NCBI GenBank assembly: GCA_039586095.1
Contig: JBDHLB010000002.1
Location: forward strand, 1 to 64,000
From: JBDHBD01 sp039586095
Lineage (GTDB): Bacteria > Gemmatimonadota > Gemmatimonadetes > Palauibacterales > Palauibacteraceae
Direction of reading: 5' to 3'
Length of the DNA: 64,000 nt
Shown here: in pieces, positions 24,064-33,410 of the stretch
How positions within the stretch are numbered: position 1 is the first letter of the stretch
Layout: every line of letters starts with the position of its first letter
Notes under the pieces: generated by a model
The model's database searches: none
Told to the model about the DNA's origin: nothing
The model's input: only the letters and a program-made list of their open reading frames with translations
Position numbers and translations under genes: made by a program

Positions 24064-27000
24064 ATGTCTTCGTTTCGCCGCCCGGAGCTCACCGAGGGCG
24101 CCGCCCTCCAGCTCGCCGCTTCCCTCTACGGTGTGACGGACGCGAACCTCCGTCCGCTCCCCAGCGAGAGGGACCAGAATTTCCTGCTCCAGGCTCCGGA
24201 TGGACGCCGGTACGTGCTCAAGGTGGCCAACGGAGCGGAGTCGTGGGACGTGCTCGATCTTCAGAACCGGACCCTCGAACACCTCTTATCGTGCGGGCTC
24301 TCGTTGGCCGTGCCACAACTGGTGCCGACCTCGTCCGGGCAGGAGATCGGAAGCACGGGCCTCGCCGCGGGCCGGCCGAGCCCCCCGACGGAAACCGCAG
24401 GTGACACAGAGTTCTTCACGCGCCTGCTCACCTGGGTACCCGGCGTCCCGTTCGCCCGCGTCAAACCTCATTCCCCGGAGTTGCTGCGCTCGCTGGGCCA
24501 TCGGCTCGGCGAGCTTGACCGGGTCCTGTCCGACTTCGCGCACCCTGCGGCGAATCGGACTCTCAGTTGGGACTTGAACGCTGCCGATGCGTTCATCCTG
24601 GACAACGTCGCGCTCGTCGCCGATCCGTCGCGTAGAGCTCTGATCGAGCGATTCCTCGACCGCTTCGAAGCGTTCGCGGCGCCGCGACTGTCGGAGCTGC
24701 GGACAGGCATCATCCACAACGATGGGAACGACTACAACGTCCTCGTCGACTCGCCTCTCACGGCGGGACGTGTCGATTCACCGCGAGAAGTCAGCGGGAT
24801 CGTCGACTTCGGTGACATGGTGCATTCGTGGATCGTCGCGGAACCGGCTGTCGCATGTGCGTACGCGATGCTGGGCAAGGTCGACCCCGTTGGTGCAGCG
24901 ACGCACGTACTGCGCGGGTATCACGAGGCAAACCCCCTCAACGAGCCGGAAATCGACGTGTTGTACGAGCTCGCTCGGCTGCGGCTCGCCTTGAGTGCGG
25001 TCACCGAGTCCTTTCAGCGTCGACGGGAGCCGGAGATCGAGTACCTGTCGATCAGCTCCGAACAGGTGTGGTCCCTCCTCGGACAGCTGGACGGACTCGA
25101 GCCCCAGCTGGCGCGATATCGACTGCGGGACGCCTGTGGACTCGAACCCTGTCCCGCGGGCCGTCGGCTGGCCGAGTGGCTGGACTCCGGTGCTGTGGGG
25201 GCCGGTCTGGTGTTGGAGGCCGCGATGGAGCCAGCGGTCATCCTCGATCTGAGCGTGGACGGACCCGATGCGGCGGACCCCGCACGTCCCGACGAGGCGG
25301 ACGATTGGACACGTCGCGTGTTCCGGCGGATCGAGGACGAGGGCGCGGCCGTAGGGATCGGCCGGTACGACGAGGTCCGGGCGTGCTACACCAGCGCTGC
25401 GTTCGCGTCCAAGGCTGACGAGCGGACCGAGATGCGCACGGTCCATCTCGGGATTGACCTGTTCGTTCCGCCGGGAACACCCGTGCTCGCCCCGCTGGAT
25501 GGCGTCGTACACGCCTGCCGGGACAACGCGCAGCGATTGGACTATGGACCCACCGTGATCCTGCGTCACGAAGTGGTGGGAGCAGGCATCTCCTTCTTCA
25601 CGCTGTACGGTCACCTGTCGCCGGAGACGCTCGAGACCGTGGAAGAGGGCGCAAGGGTGGAGCGGGGGGAACGGATAGGATGGGTAGGCGATCGTCCGCG
25701 AAACGGCGATTGGCCTCCGCACCTCCATATCCAGCTCATCGCCGACCTCCTGGGCGAGCACGGCACGTTCCCCGGGGTGGCTGCTCCCGGCCAACGGGAC
25801 GTGTGGCGAAGCTTGTGCCCGAATCCGGGCCAACTGCTGCACTTGCCGGATTCGGCAACCGCCCCGCCTGCGCCGGACCGCGCTTGGCTGCTCGAGGAGC
25901 GCGCACAGCGCCTCGGGCCGTCGCTGAGCGTCTCCTACAGCGCCCCGCTGCACATCCTGCGAGGGGCAGGGACACACCTGTACGATGCGGACGGACAGCC
26001 CCATCTGGACTGCGTCAACAACGTGGCCCACGTGGGGCACAACCATCCGAGCGTCGTGCGGGCGGGGCAGGCGCAGATGGCCGTGCTCAACACGAACACG
26101 CGCTATCTGCACGAGGCGTTGCTCCACTACGCGGAACGGCTGGCGGGCACGCTTCCGGACCCGCTGGAAGTGTGCTTCTTCGTGTGCTCCGGGAGCGAGG
26201 CGAACGAGCTCGCGCTGCGACTGGCTCGCACGCACACCGGCGGCACCGATGTGGTCGTTCTGGAAGGCGGCTACCACGGCAACACGAGCGCCCTGGTCGA
26301 GATCAGCGCGTACAAGTTCGACGGACCGGGTGGCGCAGGGGCCCCCGCTCACGTCCACGTGGCTCCGATGCCCGATCCGTATCGCGGCCTGTACCGGAGC
26401 CCGGGTCCGGAGGCCGTGGGTCGGGAAGGGTGTGAGGCCGGAGAGACGAATGGGGAGAAGGCGGGAGAGAAATACGCCGCGGCCGTGAACGAGTGTGTCG
26501 GACGCGCGTCGGCAGGCGGCAGACGGCCGGCTGCCTTCTTCGCGGAGCCGCTGCTGGGGTGTGGGGGCCAGATCGTGCCGCCGGATGGCTTTCTGGCGGC
26601 CGCGTTCGAGCACGTGCGCCGTGCAGGCGGTGTGTGCGTCGCCGATGAGGTTCAGATCGGCTTCGGGAGGGTCGGTACACACTTCTGGGGCTTCGAGACT
26701 CAGGGCGCGATCCCCGACATCGTCACGCTGGGTAAGCCGATCGGAAACGGACACCCCCTGGGCGCGGTGGTGACGACGCGCGAGATCGCCGAGTCGTTCG
26801 ACACCGGCATGGAGTATTTCAACACGTTCGGCGGCAACCCCGTGTCCTGCGCGATCGGGCTGGCAGTCCTCGACGTGATCGAGCGAGAAGAACTCCAAAA
26901 GAACGCGCGGGAAGTCGGACGCCGCCTCCTGGAAGGACTCGGGCAACTGAAGGCCACACACGCGGTGATCGGCGACGTGCGGGGGGTCGGGCTTTACCTG

Positions 27001-27225
27001 GGCGTGGAGTTCGTCCTGGATCGCGACACTCGGTCACCGGCGCCCTTGCACGCCTCCCACGCGGTCGAGCGGATGCGCGAGCGAGGGATCCTGCTGAGCA
27101 CGGACGGTCCCGACCACAACGTGATCAAGATCAAGCCGCCACTCGTGTTCTCGCAGGCGGACGCGAACCGGCTCCTCGAGACGCTGGACTCCGTCCTCAG
27201 CGAAGACGCGTTTCGCCTCGAGTAG
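24064..27225 (+). CDS. Trifunctional fusion: APH-type kinase, M23 peptidase domain, class-III aminotransferase
   Basis: This 1053-aa protein joins three domains. Residues 1-400 are an aminoglycoside/hydroxylysine-kinase-like fold with HNDGNDYN (catalytic Asp220) and IVDFGD (Asp248). Residues about 430-600 are an M23/LytM domain with HLGID (His461), YGHLS and HLHIQ (His553), the metal ligands apparently kept. Residues about 620-1053 are a PLP class-III aminotransferase with GSEANELALRLAR and the PLP lysine Lys891 in LGKPIGNG. The ends resemble mammalian hydroxylysine kinase and phosphoethanolamine/phosphohydroxylysine phospholyase, so phosphorylation followed by phospholyase cleavage of an amino alcohol is plausible. 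The role of the M23 domain is unknown. Start ATG 24064 was chosen because the upstream extension is repeat-derived. Confidence 0.88.
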   Translation: MSSFRRPELTEGAALQLAASLYGVTDANLRPLPSERDQNFLLQAPDGRRYVLKVANGAESWDVLDLQNRTLEHLLSCGLSLAVPQLVPTSSGQEIGSTGLAAGRPSPPTETAGDTEFFTRLLTWVPGVPFARVKPHSPELLRSLGHRLGELDRVLSDFAHPAANRTLSWDLNAADAFILDNVALVADPSRRALIERFLDRFEAFAAPRLSELRTGIIHNDGNDYNVLVDSPLTAGRVDSPREVSGIVDFGDMVHSWIVAEPAVACAYAMLGKVDPVGAATHVLRGYHEANPLNEPEIDVLYELARLRLALSAVTESFQRRREPEIEYLSISSEQVWSLLGQLDGLEPQLARYRLRDACGLEPCPAGRRLAEWLDSGAVGAGLVLEAAMEPAVILDLSVDGPDAADPARPDEADDWTRRVFRRIEDEGAAVGIGRYDEVRACYTSAAFASKADERTEMRTVHLGIDLFVPPGTPVLAPLDGVVHACRDNAQRLDYGPTVILRHEVVGAGISFFTLYGHLSPETLETVEEGARVERGERIGWVGDRPRNGDWPPHLHIQLIADLLGEHGTFPGVAAPGQRDVWRSLCPNPGQLLHLPDSATAPPAPDRAWLLEERAQRLGPSLSVSYSAPLHILRGAGTHLYDADGQPHLDCVNNVAHVGHNHPSVVRAGQAQMAVLNTNTRYLHEALLHYAERLAGTLPDPLEVCFFVCSGSEANELALRLARTHTGGTDVVVLEGGYHGNTSALVEISAYKFDGPGGAGAPAHVHVAPMPDPYRGLYRSPGPEAVGREGCEAGETNGEKAGEKYAAAVNECVGRASAGGRRPAAFFAEPLLGCGGQIVPPDGFLAAAFEHVRRAGGVCVADEVQIGFGRVGTHFWGFETQGAIPDIVTLGKPIGNGHPLGAVVTTREIAESFDTGMEYFNTFGGNPVSCAIGLAVLDVIEREELQKNAREVGRRLLEGLGQLKATHAVIGDVRGVGLYLGVEFVLDRDTRSPAPLHASHAVERMRERGILLSTDGPDHNVIKIKPPLVFSQADANRLLETLDSVLSEDAFRLE

Positions 27226-27289
27226 CCGCTGCGGCCTGACGTCACGTTCTTCCCGTCGAGCCGGAAGCCTGCAGGAAGCGGACGGCGCC

Positions 27290-27838
27290 TCAGGGCAGCC
27301 GCTGTGCGACCAGGTCGGCGATCCGTTCCTCCAGCCCGCCGCGGCTGGTGCAGAGGACGGGGTCCGTGCTTGCACCTCCCGTCTTGCGGGCGGAAGCGGC
27401 CACGGTCGTCTCCAATCGCGATTCGACGTCGGTAACGGTCACGATCTCGCTCACCACGTCGATCGTCGCGGTGCCGCTGTCTGCCACCGGCCGACCGGTC
27501 ACGTCGACCCCGCACCGCAAGTACTTCGTGAGACGCTCATCGGCCAGACGGCGGCGGGCCTGCAGTCGGCGATTCCCGACCTTCCGGTTGACCTCCAGCA
27601 CCGTGATCTCGATCCCGAGCTCCTCGTATGCGGCGACTGTTGCCTTGAACAGCACGGCAGCCGTGGCCGCAAAATCGCGCCCGACCGCGTGCCGCTGATC
27701 TTCAAGCATGATGTCGGCCGACGTCGTGCTGCCCGATATGATGCGGGTGGGCGTCTCCGGACCTCCATCCGTGCGGGGACTTCCACTCGCACAACCCGCC
27801 GCGAGCAGGGCTGCCACAAGGGTCTTCATCCAACGCAT
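27290..27838 (-). CDS. Hypothetical lipoprotein
   Basis: This is an exported protein of 182 aa with a short signal peptide and lipobox LLAAGC. The mature domain begins after a Pro/Thr-rich linker and consists of alternating strands and helices (AVLFKATVAAYEELGIEI, IDVVSEIVTVTDVESRLETTVAA). It has two later cysteines (YLRCGVD, VLCTSRGG). I do not recognise the family. It lies 37 nt upstream of nothing obvious on its own strand, and its stop faces the stop of the fusion gene. ATG at MKTLVA (four codons in) is an equally good start. Confidence 0.7.
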   Translation of the reverse strand: MRWMKTLVAALLAAGCASGSPRTDGGPETPTRIISGSTTSADIMLEDQRHAVGRDFAATAAVLFKATVAAYEELGIEITVLEVNRKVGNRRLQARRRLADERLTKYLRCGVDVTGRPVADSGTATIDVVSEIVTVTDVESRLETTVAASARKTGGASTDPVLCTSRGGLEERIADLVAQRLP

Positions 27839-27875
27839 AACGACACCTCTCGGACTCTGCCTTTGCTCGGTCTCC

Positions 27876-29936
27876 TCATTCGCCGACCGTCTCGGCGGTT
27901 CGTGTCTCGTCGTCGTGTGTTCCCCAGCGCTCGAACCACTTCCGCAGGTATAACTGGGTGCGCATGAAGTTCGAGGGCTTACTCGAAGTGCCGTGCCACT
28001 CGCCCTCGAAGCGGATCATCGCCGTCGGTTTCCTTTGGGCCTTGAGCGCCTGATAGAACTGCTCCGTCTGCGAGATGGGGGTCCGAAGATCCAGCACGCC
28101 GGTCATGAGCATCGTCGGAGTCGTGACGTTGCCGACGTACATCAGCGGCGATCGGCGAAGGTGCTCGCTCGGATCCTCCCAGGGGAACTGTTCGAAGTCG
28201 GCGTACCAGCGCAGGTAGTTGCCGTCCACCTGGCCGGGAAAACTCAGCCAGTTGATCACCGGGCAGTTGGAGGAGGCGGCCCGGAAGCGATCCGTGTGCC
28301 CGACCACCCACGCCGTGAGCACGCCGCCGCCGCTGCAACCGTAGACGAACATGTTCTCTTCATCCACGTATCCGCGCGAGATGGCCTCATCCACGCCGGC
28401 CATCAGGTCGTGGTAGTCGTCGCCGGGGTAGGCGTACTGGATCGCGTTGCCGAACTCCGTTCCATAACCCGAGCTGCCGCGCGGGTTCGTGTACAGGACG
28501 ACGTAGCCGTTCGCCGCGTGCTCCTGCCACGCGAAGTTGAACCCGCCGTCGTACATGCTGTGCGGGCCGCCATGGATCACGAGCATCAACGGGTATCGCA
28601 CGGACGGATCGAATCCGGGCGGTTTGATCATCCAGCCGTGGATCGGCAGGTCGTCGAACGACTCGTACCAGATCTCTTCCACCTCGCCCAGCGTCTTCAT
28701 CGCCAAAATGTCGTCGTTCACCCGAGTGAGCTGCATCATCTCGCCAGGCCTGTCGTGCTGGAAAGTCACCACGTCGGCAGGCTGCTGCGCCGCTTCACGC
28801 AAACCCACGGCGCGGCCGGACGGACTCATGTCGTTGATGGCCAGCAGGTGCTTGCCCTGGGTGACCGACCGGACGTCTCCGTTCAGCGACGTGTAATAGA
28901 CGTTCTCGTACCCGTCGGCCTCGACGTTGAAGTAGAGGCCACGCCCATCCGGCGCCCAGAATATGGCGCCTGGGGAGCGGTCCATGTCGGCGGTCAGCTC
29001 GCGGGGGTTCGATCCGTCCGCCCCCATCAGGTACAGAGCGGTCTCGAGGTAGTCGAGCGTGGTCGTGTCGTGGCCCACGTACGCGATGTAGCGGCCATCG
29101 GGCGAGGGGACGGGCCTGCGATCGGGGCCGTTCCGGCTCGTCAGGGGCGTGATCGAAAGCGACTCGAGGCCCAACCGATAGATCTCCGATTCCATCCACC
29201 GGTAGTCGGCGTCCTCGGCCAGGAAGCCGCTGAACAGGAGGCTGCGGCCGTCCGGGCTCCAGGTGGGGGACCCGTGGTCGTAGTCTCCGCGGGTGAGCTG
29301 GCGAGGCGTCCCTCCGTCAGCCGGGACGACGAACAGGTGCTCGAACGTCTCGTCCAGGAAACCGACGCGATCTCGCCGATAGATCAGGCGCTCGATGATG
29401 CGCGGGTCCTTGGTCCACTCGGCGCCCTGCGGCTCTGGAAGCCGAACGCTCCAGTTGCTGGAGCTCGGGTCTTCCGCGGGCACTTGCATGGAGAAGGCGA
29501 TTAGGGTCCCGTCGGGCGACCAGGCGATATCGGAGGGCCTCTCGGTCAGGCGCGTAACCTGACTCACGGCGCCTTCCGCGTCCATCCAGCGGACGAAGAT
29601 CTGTAAATTCTCGTTATCGTCCGGGGCGAGGAACGCGATGCGGGTGCCGTCGGGTGACCAGCGCGGCGAGGAACCATCTACGAGGTGCCGATTCCGCGAA
29701 CCATCGGCCCCCACGATCCAGATCGAGGATTCCCAGGAATCGTTCAGCTTGTCCACCCAGCGTCGCGTGTAGATGACGCTGGAGCCATCGGGCGAGATGC
29801 GCGGATCGCTCACGCGTTCCCAATCGAGCCACGCCGCCAGCTGGAGGTTCGCCTCGGACGGGGTCTGTTGCGCAGCCACCGAAGAGGCGGTCAGGCCGAG
29901 GAGCAGGAACACTGCGACAGCACGAATCGAGCTCAT
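27876..29936 (-). CDS. Secreted S9-family prolyl oligopeptidase / dipeptidyl peptidase
   Basis: This is a periplasmic serine peptidase of 686 aa. A Sec signal (VFLLLGLTASSVAAQQ) precedes a beta-propeller with TolB-like blades (RWSPDGTRIAFLA, AWSPDGTLIAFS, TWSPDGRSLLFSG). The C-terminal alpha/beta-hydrolase domain has the nucleophile in GCSGGG (Ser535), the acid in GVLDLRTPI and the histidine in EGEWHGTSS. It would degrade proline-containing or other oligopeptides. It starts at ATG 29936 and diverges from the Tat-signal isomerase-like gene. Confidence 0.9.
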   Translation of the reverse strand: MSSIRAVAVFLLLGLTASSVAAQQTPSEANLQLAAWLDWERVSDPRISPDGSSVIYTRRWVDKLNDSWESSIWIVGADGSRNRHLVDGSSPRWSPDGTRIAFLAPDDNENLQIFVRWMDAEGAVSQVTRLTERPSDIAWSPDGTLIAFSMQVPAEDPSSSNWSVRLPEPQGAEWTKDPRIIERLIYRRDRVGFLDETFEHLFVVPADGGTPRQLTRGDYDHGSPTWSPDGRSLLFSGFLAEDADYRWMESEIYRLGLESLSITPLTSRNGPDRRPVPSPDGRYIAYVGHDTTTLDYLETALYLMGADGSNPRELTADMDRSPGAIFWAPDGRGLYFNVEADGYENVYYTSLNGDVRSVTQGKHLLAINDMSPSGRAVGLREAAQQPADVVTFQHDRPGEMMQLTRVNDDILAMKTLGEVEEIWYESFDDLPIHGWMIKPPGFDPSVRYPLMLVIHGGPHSMYDGGFNFAWQEHAANGYVVLYTNPRGSSGYGTEFGNAIQYAYPGDDYHDLMAGVDEAISRGYVDEENMFVYGCSGGGVLTAWVVGHTDRFRAASSNCPVINWLSFPGQVDGNYLRWYADFEQFPWEDPSEHLRRSPLMYVGNVTTPTMLMTGVLDLRTPISQTEQFYQALKAQRKPTAMIRFEGEWHGTSSKPSNFMRTQLYLRKWFERWGTHDDETRTAETVGE

Positions 29937-30067
29937 GAGCGCCTCCGTCGGCTGGTGGATACTTGCCTGTCGTTGCGGCGAGCAGACCCAATCTAACGCG
30001 GCGCTGCGTGGTCGGTCGATCGGAGCCAGGTGGCCTGTGGTGCCCCAGACGGGCCATATTCGGCCGC

Positions 30068-30964
30068 ATGGATCGTCGCGTGTTCCTGCGAGTGACCGCT
30101 GGCTCGGCCGCCGGGGCCGCATGTCTCGGCCCGTTCGGCCTGTCGGGCTGTGAGCCGGCCGCGCACTCCGGTCAGCGGTCGACCCCGCAGACCGGTCAAC
30201 CTCTATCTGCCACGCCGCCATTGTTGACGCGCGTGGGCCTTCAGCTCTACACGGTGCGGGATCTCATGGCGGACGACGTGGCCCGAACGCTGGACCTCGT
30301 GGCCGAGACCGGGTACCGCGAGGTCGAGTTTGCGGGCTACTTCGGTCGCTCGCCGGCCGCGATCGGCAGACTGGTCGAGGCGACCGGCCTGAGCGCCCCA
30401 TCCGCTCACGTTTCGCTGCCGCAGCTGCGTAACGAGTTGGACATTGTGCTGGAGGCCTCGAGCACCGTCGGGCATCGCTCTATCGTCCTGCCCTCGCTGC
30501 CCGACGAGTATCACGAGTCGCTCGATCGATTCCGTCGCCTGTGCGGGGAATTGAACGAGATCGGGGAGGCGTGCCGGGCGGCGGGTGTCCGGTTCGCCTA
30601 CCACAATCATGTGGTGGAGTTCGAGCCGGTGGACGGGGGTGTGCCCTACGATGTCATGCTCGAGGAGTGCGACCCGGAACTCGTCGCCATGCAGGTGGAC
30701 TTCTACTGGATGCTGACCGGTGGACGAGATCCGCTGGAGTACTTCAACAGACACCCGGGCAGATTCGTGTCCTGTCATCTGAAGGACATGGACGCATCCG
30801 GGTCGATGGTCGATGTCGGTCACGGGGTAACGGACTGGGCGGCCCTCTTCGCGGAGGCGGAGCAGGCGGGCCTCCAGCATTACTTCGTGGAGCACGATCG
30901 GCCTCGGAACCCGGAGCGCTCGATCCGGCGGAGCCTGGAGTACCTGACCGGCGTGGCCGAGTAG
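30068..30964 (+). CDS. Tat-exported xylose isomerase-like TIM-barrel protein
   Basis: This 298-aa protein is a sugar phosphate isomerase/epimerase-like (AP endonuclease family 2) barrel. Barrel markers are LQLYTVRDLMADDV, YREVEFAGYFG, AYHNHVVEF and VSCHLKDMD. The N-terminus has twin arginines (MDRRVFLR), a hydrophobic stretch and a cysteine in LSGC, so it is likely a Tat-dependent lipoprotein. Export of this fold fits extracytoplasmic sugar oxidoreductase pathways known from Bacteroidota and Gemmatimonadota. It is 65 nt upstream of a Tat-signal aldo/keto reductase gene. The start at ATG 30068 gives the signal. Confidence 0.85.
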   Translation: MDRRVFLRVTAGSAAGAACLGPFGLSGCEPAAHSGQRSTPQTGQPLSATPPLLTRVGLQLYTVRDLMADDVARTLDLVAETGYREVEFAGYFGRSPAAIGRLVEATGLSAPSAHVSLPQLRNELDIVLEASSTVGHRSIVLPSLPDEYHESLDRFRRLCGELNEIGEACRAAGVRFAYHNHVVEFEPVDGGVPYDVMLEECDPELVAMQVDFYWMLTGGRDPLEYFNRHPGRFVSCHLKDMDASGSMVDVGHGVTDWAALFAEAEQAGLQHYFVEHDRPRNPERSIRRSLEYLTGVAE

Positions 30965-31029
30965 GAACAATCAGAAGACGCGGAGACACGATCACCAGGC
31001 AATCCATCCGAACGAGGGAAACCGAACCG

Positions 31030-31968
31030 ATGAAGATCTCTCGCCGTGACATGCTGAAGCTGAGCGCGGGTGCCGGGGCCGCCCTGGCGCTGGGTCGCCG
31101 CTCGTCACTCGCCAACTCCGTGATCGACCGCTTCGGGCTCAGCTTTTTGATCGAGCGACCGATCCCCTCCTCGGGCGAAATGCTGCCGATCGTCGGAGTC
31201 GGCACGGCCCGCCGTTTCAGCCCTCAGACGCCGGAGGAGCGCGCGGTGCTCAGGGAGGTGCTCGGCCAGTTGCCGGAGCTGGGCGGCAGGCTGATCGATA
31301 CCGCACCCTCGTACGGTGATGCCGAGACGACGGTCGGCGATCTGGTGGCCGAGCTCGGGAACCGTGATCACCTGTTCCTCGCGACGAAGGTGCGAAAGGA
31401 AGGGCAGGCCGAGGGCGTTGCCGAGATCGACGCCTCGTTCCGCAAGCTGCGGACGGACGTGATCGACCTGATCCAGGTTCATAACCTCGTGGACTTCCAG
31501 ACCCAGCTGGCCACACTTCGCGATCTCAAGGCTCAGGGTCGTATCCGCTATGTGGGCATGACCACCTCCTCGTATCGGCAGTTCGAGGCGTTCGAAGCGG
31601 CCATGCGGGAGGAGGAGCTCGACTTCGTGCAGCTGAACTACTCGCTCGTCCAGCGGCGTGCAGAGGAGCGTCTGCTGCCGCTGGCCGCCGATCGTGGCAT
31701 GGCGGTCCTGGTCAATCTCCCATACGCTCGAGGCCGCACTTTCGAGGCCGTGGGCGCTCGGCCGCTGCCGGAGTGGGCTACGGAGTTTGCCGAAAGCTGG
31801 GGGCAGTTCTTTCTCAAGTTCGTCGTGTCGCACCCCTCCGTGACGGTCGCGATCCCGGGCACGGCCAAGATGGAGTACCTGATCGACAACCTCGGCGCGG
31901 CGCGCGGGCCGCTGCCCGATGAGGTAACGAGGGAGAGAATGGCCACGTTCTTCGAGGCGCTGTCGTGA
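31030..31968 (+). CDS. Tat-signal aldo/keto reductase
   Basis: This 312-aa aldo/keto reductase has a Tat-type N-terminus (SRRDMLKLSAGAGAALAL). The catalytic residues Asp (LIDTAPSYGDAE), Tyr, Lys (LATKVRKE) and His (VHNLVDF) are in place. The barrel continues through VAIPGTAKM. Because NADPH is absent outside the cytoplasm, tightly bound cofactor would be needed. Pairing with the exported isomerase-like protein suggests joint action on a carbohydrate. The ATG at 31030 was chosen over the long in-frame extension, which overlaps the preceding gene. Confidence 0.86.
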   Translation: MKISRRDMLKLSAGAGAALALGRRSSLANSVIDRFGLSFLIERPIPSSGEMLPIVGVGTARRFSPQTPEERAVLREVLGQLPELGGRLIDTAPSYGDAETTVGDLVAELGNRDHLFLATKVRKEGQAEGVAEIDASFRKLRTDVIDLIQVHNLVDFQTQLATLRDLKAQGRIRYVGMTTSSYRQFEAFEAAMREEELDFVQLNYSLVQRRAEERLLPLAADRGMAVLVNLPYARGRTFEAVGARPLPEWATEFAESWGQFFLKFVVSHPSVTVAIPGTAKMEYLIDNLGAARGPLPDEVTRERMATFFEALS

Positions 31969-32025
31969 TCGGCCTGGGGGTGGACGGCAGGTGACTTTCG
32001 CTGCGGCGGCCGCGGGGAAAGCGCC

Positions 32026-33357
32026 ATGAGCTTGCTGCGCCGGGTGGTCCCGGTTCGCGATGGAGAAGTCGCTCCGATGTTGCTGGCGACTGCGTACGGG
32101 TTCGCCATCCTGTTCGCCTACTACATCCTCCGACCGGTGCGCGACGAGATCAGCGCGGCGGATCGGGGGAACCTCCAGTACCTGTGGACGGCCGCCTTCT
32201 TCGTGATGCTGGTCGCCGTCCCGGCATACTCGGCGTTGGTCGCGCGGTTCTCGCGGGGCGTCTTCATCCCGGTCGCCAACCGGTTCTTTGCGGTGAACAT
32301 CCTTCTCTTCTTCGGGGCGCTGTACCTGCTGCCCGAGTCCATGCGGCCGTGGATCGACCGCGTCTTCTATGTGTGGACCAGCATGTTCGCCCTTTTCGTG
32401 GTCACGGTATTCTGGGGGTTCATCGCCGACCTGTTTCGCAACGAACAGAGCCGTCGATTGTTCGGATTCATCGCGGTCGGATCCTCGCTCGGCGGCATCT
32501 TGGGGTCCCTGGTCACGGCGACCCTGGTTCAGCGCATCCCGGTCTTCCTGCTGCTGCTGCTCGCCGTCATTCCGCTGGAGGCGGCCGCGTGGCTGGCGTG
32601 GGCGCTGCACCGCCGATCGAAGCGGCCGGACACGAAGCTCAAATCAGAGGGGACGGATCGGATCGGCGGCACCGCGTTCAGTGGAATCGCGACGGTGTTC
32701 CGATCGCGGTATCTGCGCACGATCGCGATGTTCCTGGCCCTCATGACGTTCGCGTCGACGATGCTCTACTTCCAGCAGGCGTTCCTGGTGGGCGAGGCCT
32801 TCAGCGACCGGGCGGCGCGCACGGCGCTGTTCGCGAAGATGGACCTCGCGGTGAACATCCTCACGATCGGTACGCAGGGTTTGATCGCCGCTCATGTGAT
32901 CCGCCGGTTCGGCCTCGGCGTCACGCTCGCCATCGTGCCGGCGATCGCGTTTCTCGGCTTCGGATCGCTGGGTGTGTACCCGACCCTCGCCGTGCTCGTG
33001 ATCGCCCAGGTCCTGTATCGCTCGCTTCGATACGCTCTGGCCAAGCCGGCCCGCGAGGTGCTGTACACGGTCATCGGCCGGGAGGAGCGCTACAAGTCGA
33101 AGGCGTTCATCGATACGGCCGTCTACCGCGGAGGCGACCTCGTCAGCGGCTGGATCTATGCCGGGCTGGCGGCCCTCGGTCTTTCCGTCGGAGCGATCGC
33201 ACTCGTGTCCGCGCCGGTGGCAGCCGTATGGGTGGGAGTGGGGTTGCTGCTCGGACGACGCGAGGCGGAAGAGCGTGCACGGTGCGAGCCAACCGAGCCG
33301 GGCGCGGTCGCCGCGCCCGTGGCGCCGGCGCGAGCCACATCTCCCGACCTGGCGTGA
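32026..33357 (+). CDS. MFS protein related to ATP/ADP (Npt/Tlc) exchange carriers
   Basis: This 443-aa protein is predicted to have about 12 hydrophobic helices, starting after VVPVRDGEVAPMLL. The segment FAYYILRPVRDEI near the first helix, and the intracellular loop FRNEQSRRLFGFIAVGSSLGGILGS, match the Npt/Tlc nucleotide-carrier branch of MFS, which is widespread in free-living bacteria as well as parasites. Whether this one exchanges nucleotides is not shown by sequence. The C-terminal tail is Ala/Pro/Glu-rich and probably cytosolic. Confidence 0.78.
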   Translation: MSLLRRVVPVRDGEVAPMLLATAYGFAILFAYYILRPVRDEISAADRGNLQYLWTAAFFVMLVAVPAYSALVARFSRGVFIPVANRFFAVNILLFFGALYLLPESMRPWIDRVFYVWTSMFALFVVTVFWGFIADLFRNEQSRRLFGFIAVGSSLGGILGSLVTATLVQRIPVFLLLLLAVIPLEAAAWLAWALHRRSKRPDTKLKSEGTDRIGGTAFSGIATVFRSRYLRTIAMFLALMTFASTMLYFQQAFLVGEAFSDRAARTALFAKMDLAVNILTIGTQGLIAAHVIRRFGLGVTLAIVPAIAFLGFGSLGVYPTLAVLVIAQVLYRSLRYALAKPAREVLYTVIGREERYKSKAFIDTAVYRGGDLVSGWIYAGLAALGLSVGAIALVSAPVAAVWVGVGLLLGRREAEERARCEPTEPGAVAAPVAPARATSPDLA

Positions 33358-33410
33358 CGGCAGCCGACCGGTAGCCGTACCTTTCACAGGGCGCGTAGAG
33401 GAGGCGAACC

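Noticed and set aside
24778..26961. 727-codon minus-strand frame opposite the three-domain fusion
   Set aside because: Antisense of three recognisable domains; composition is His/Arg/Val-rich without motifs.
31105..32610. 501-codon minus-strand frame over the Tat aldo/keto reductase and the MFS gene
   Set aside because: Crosses two clear plus-strand genes and shows no domain.
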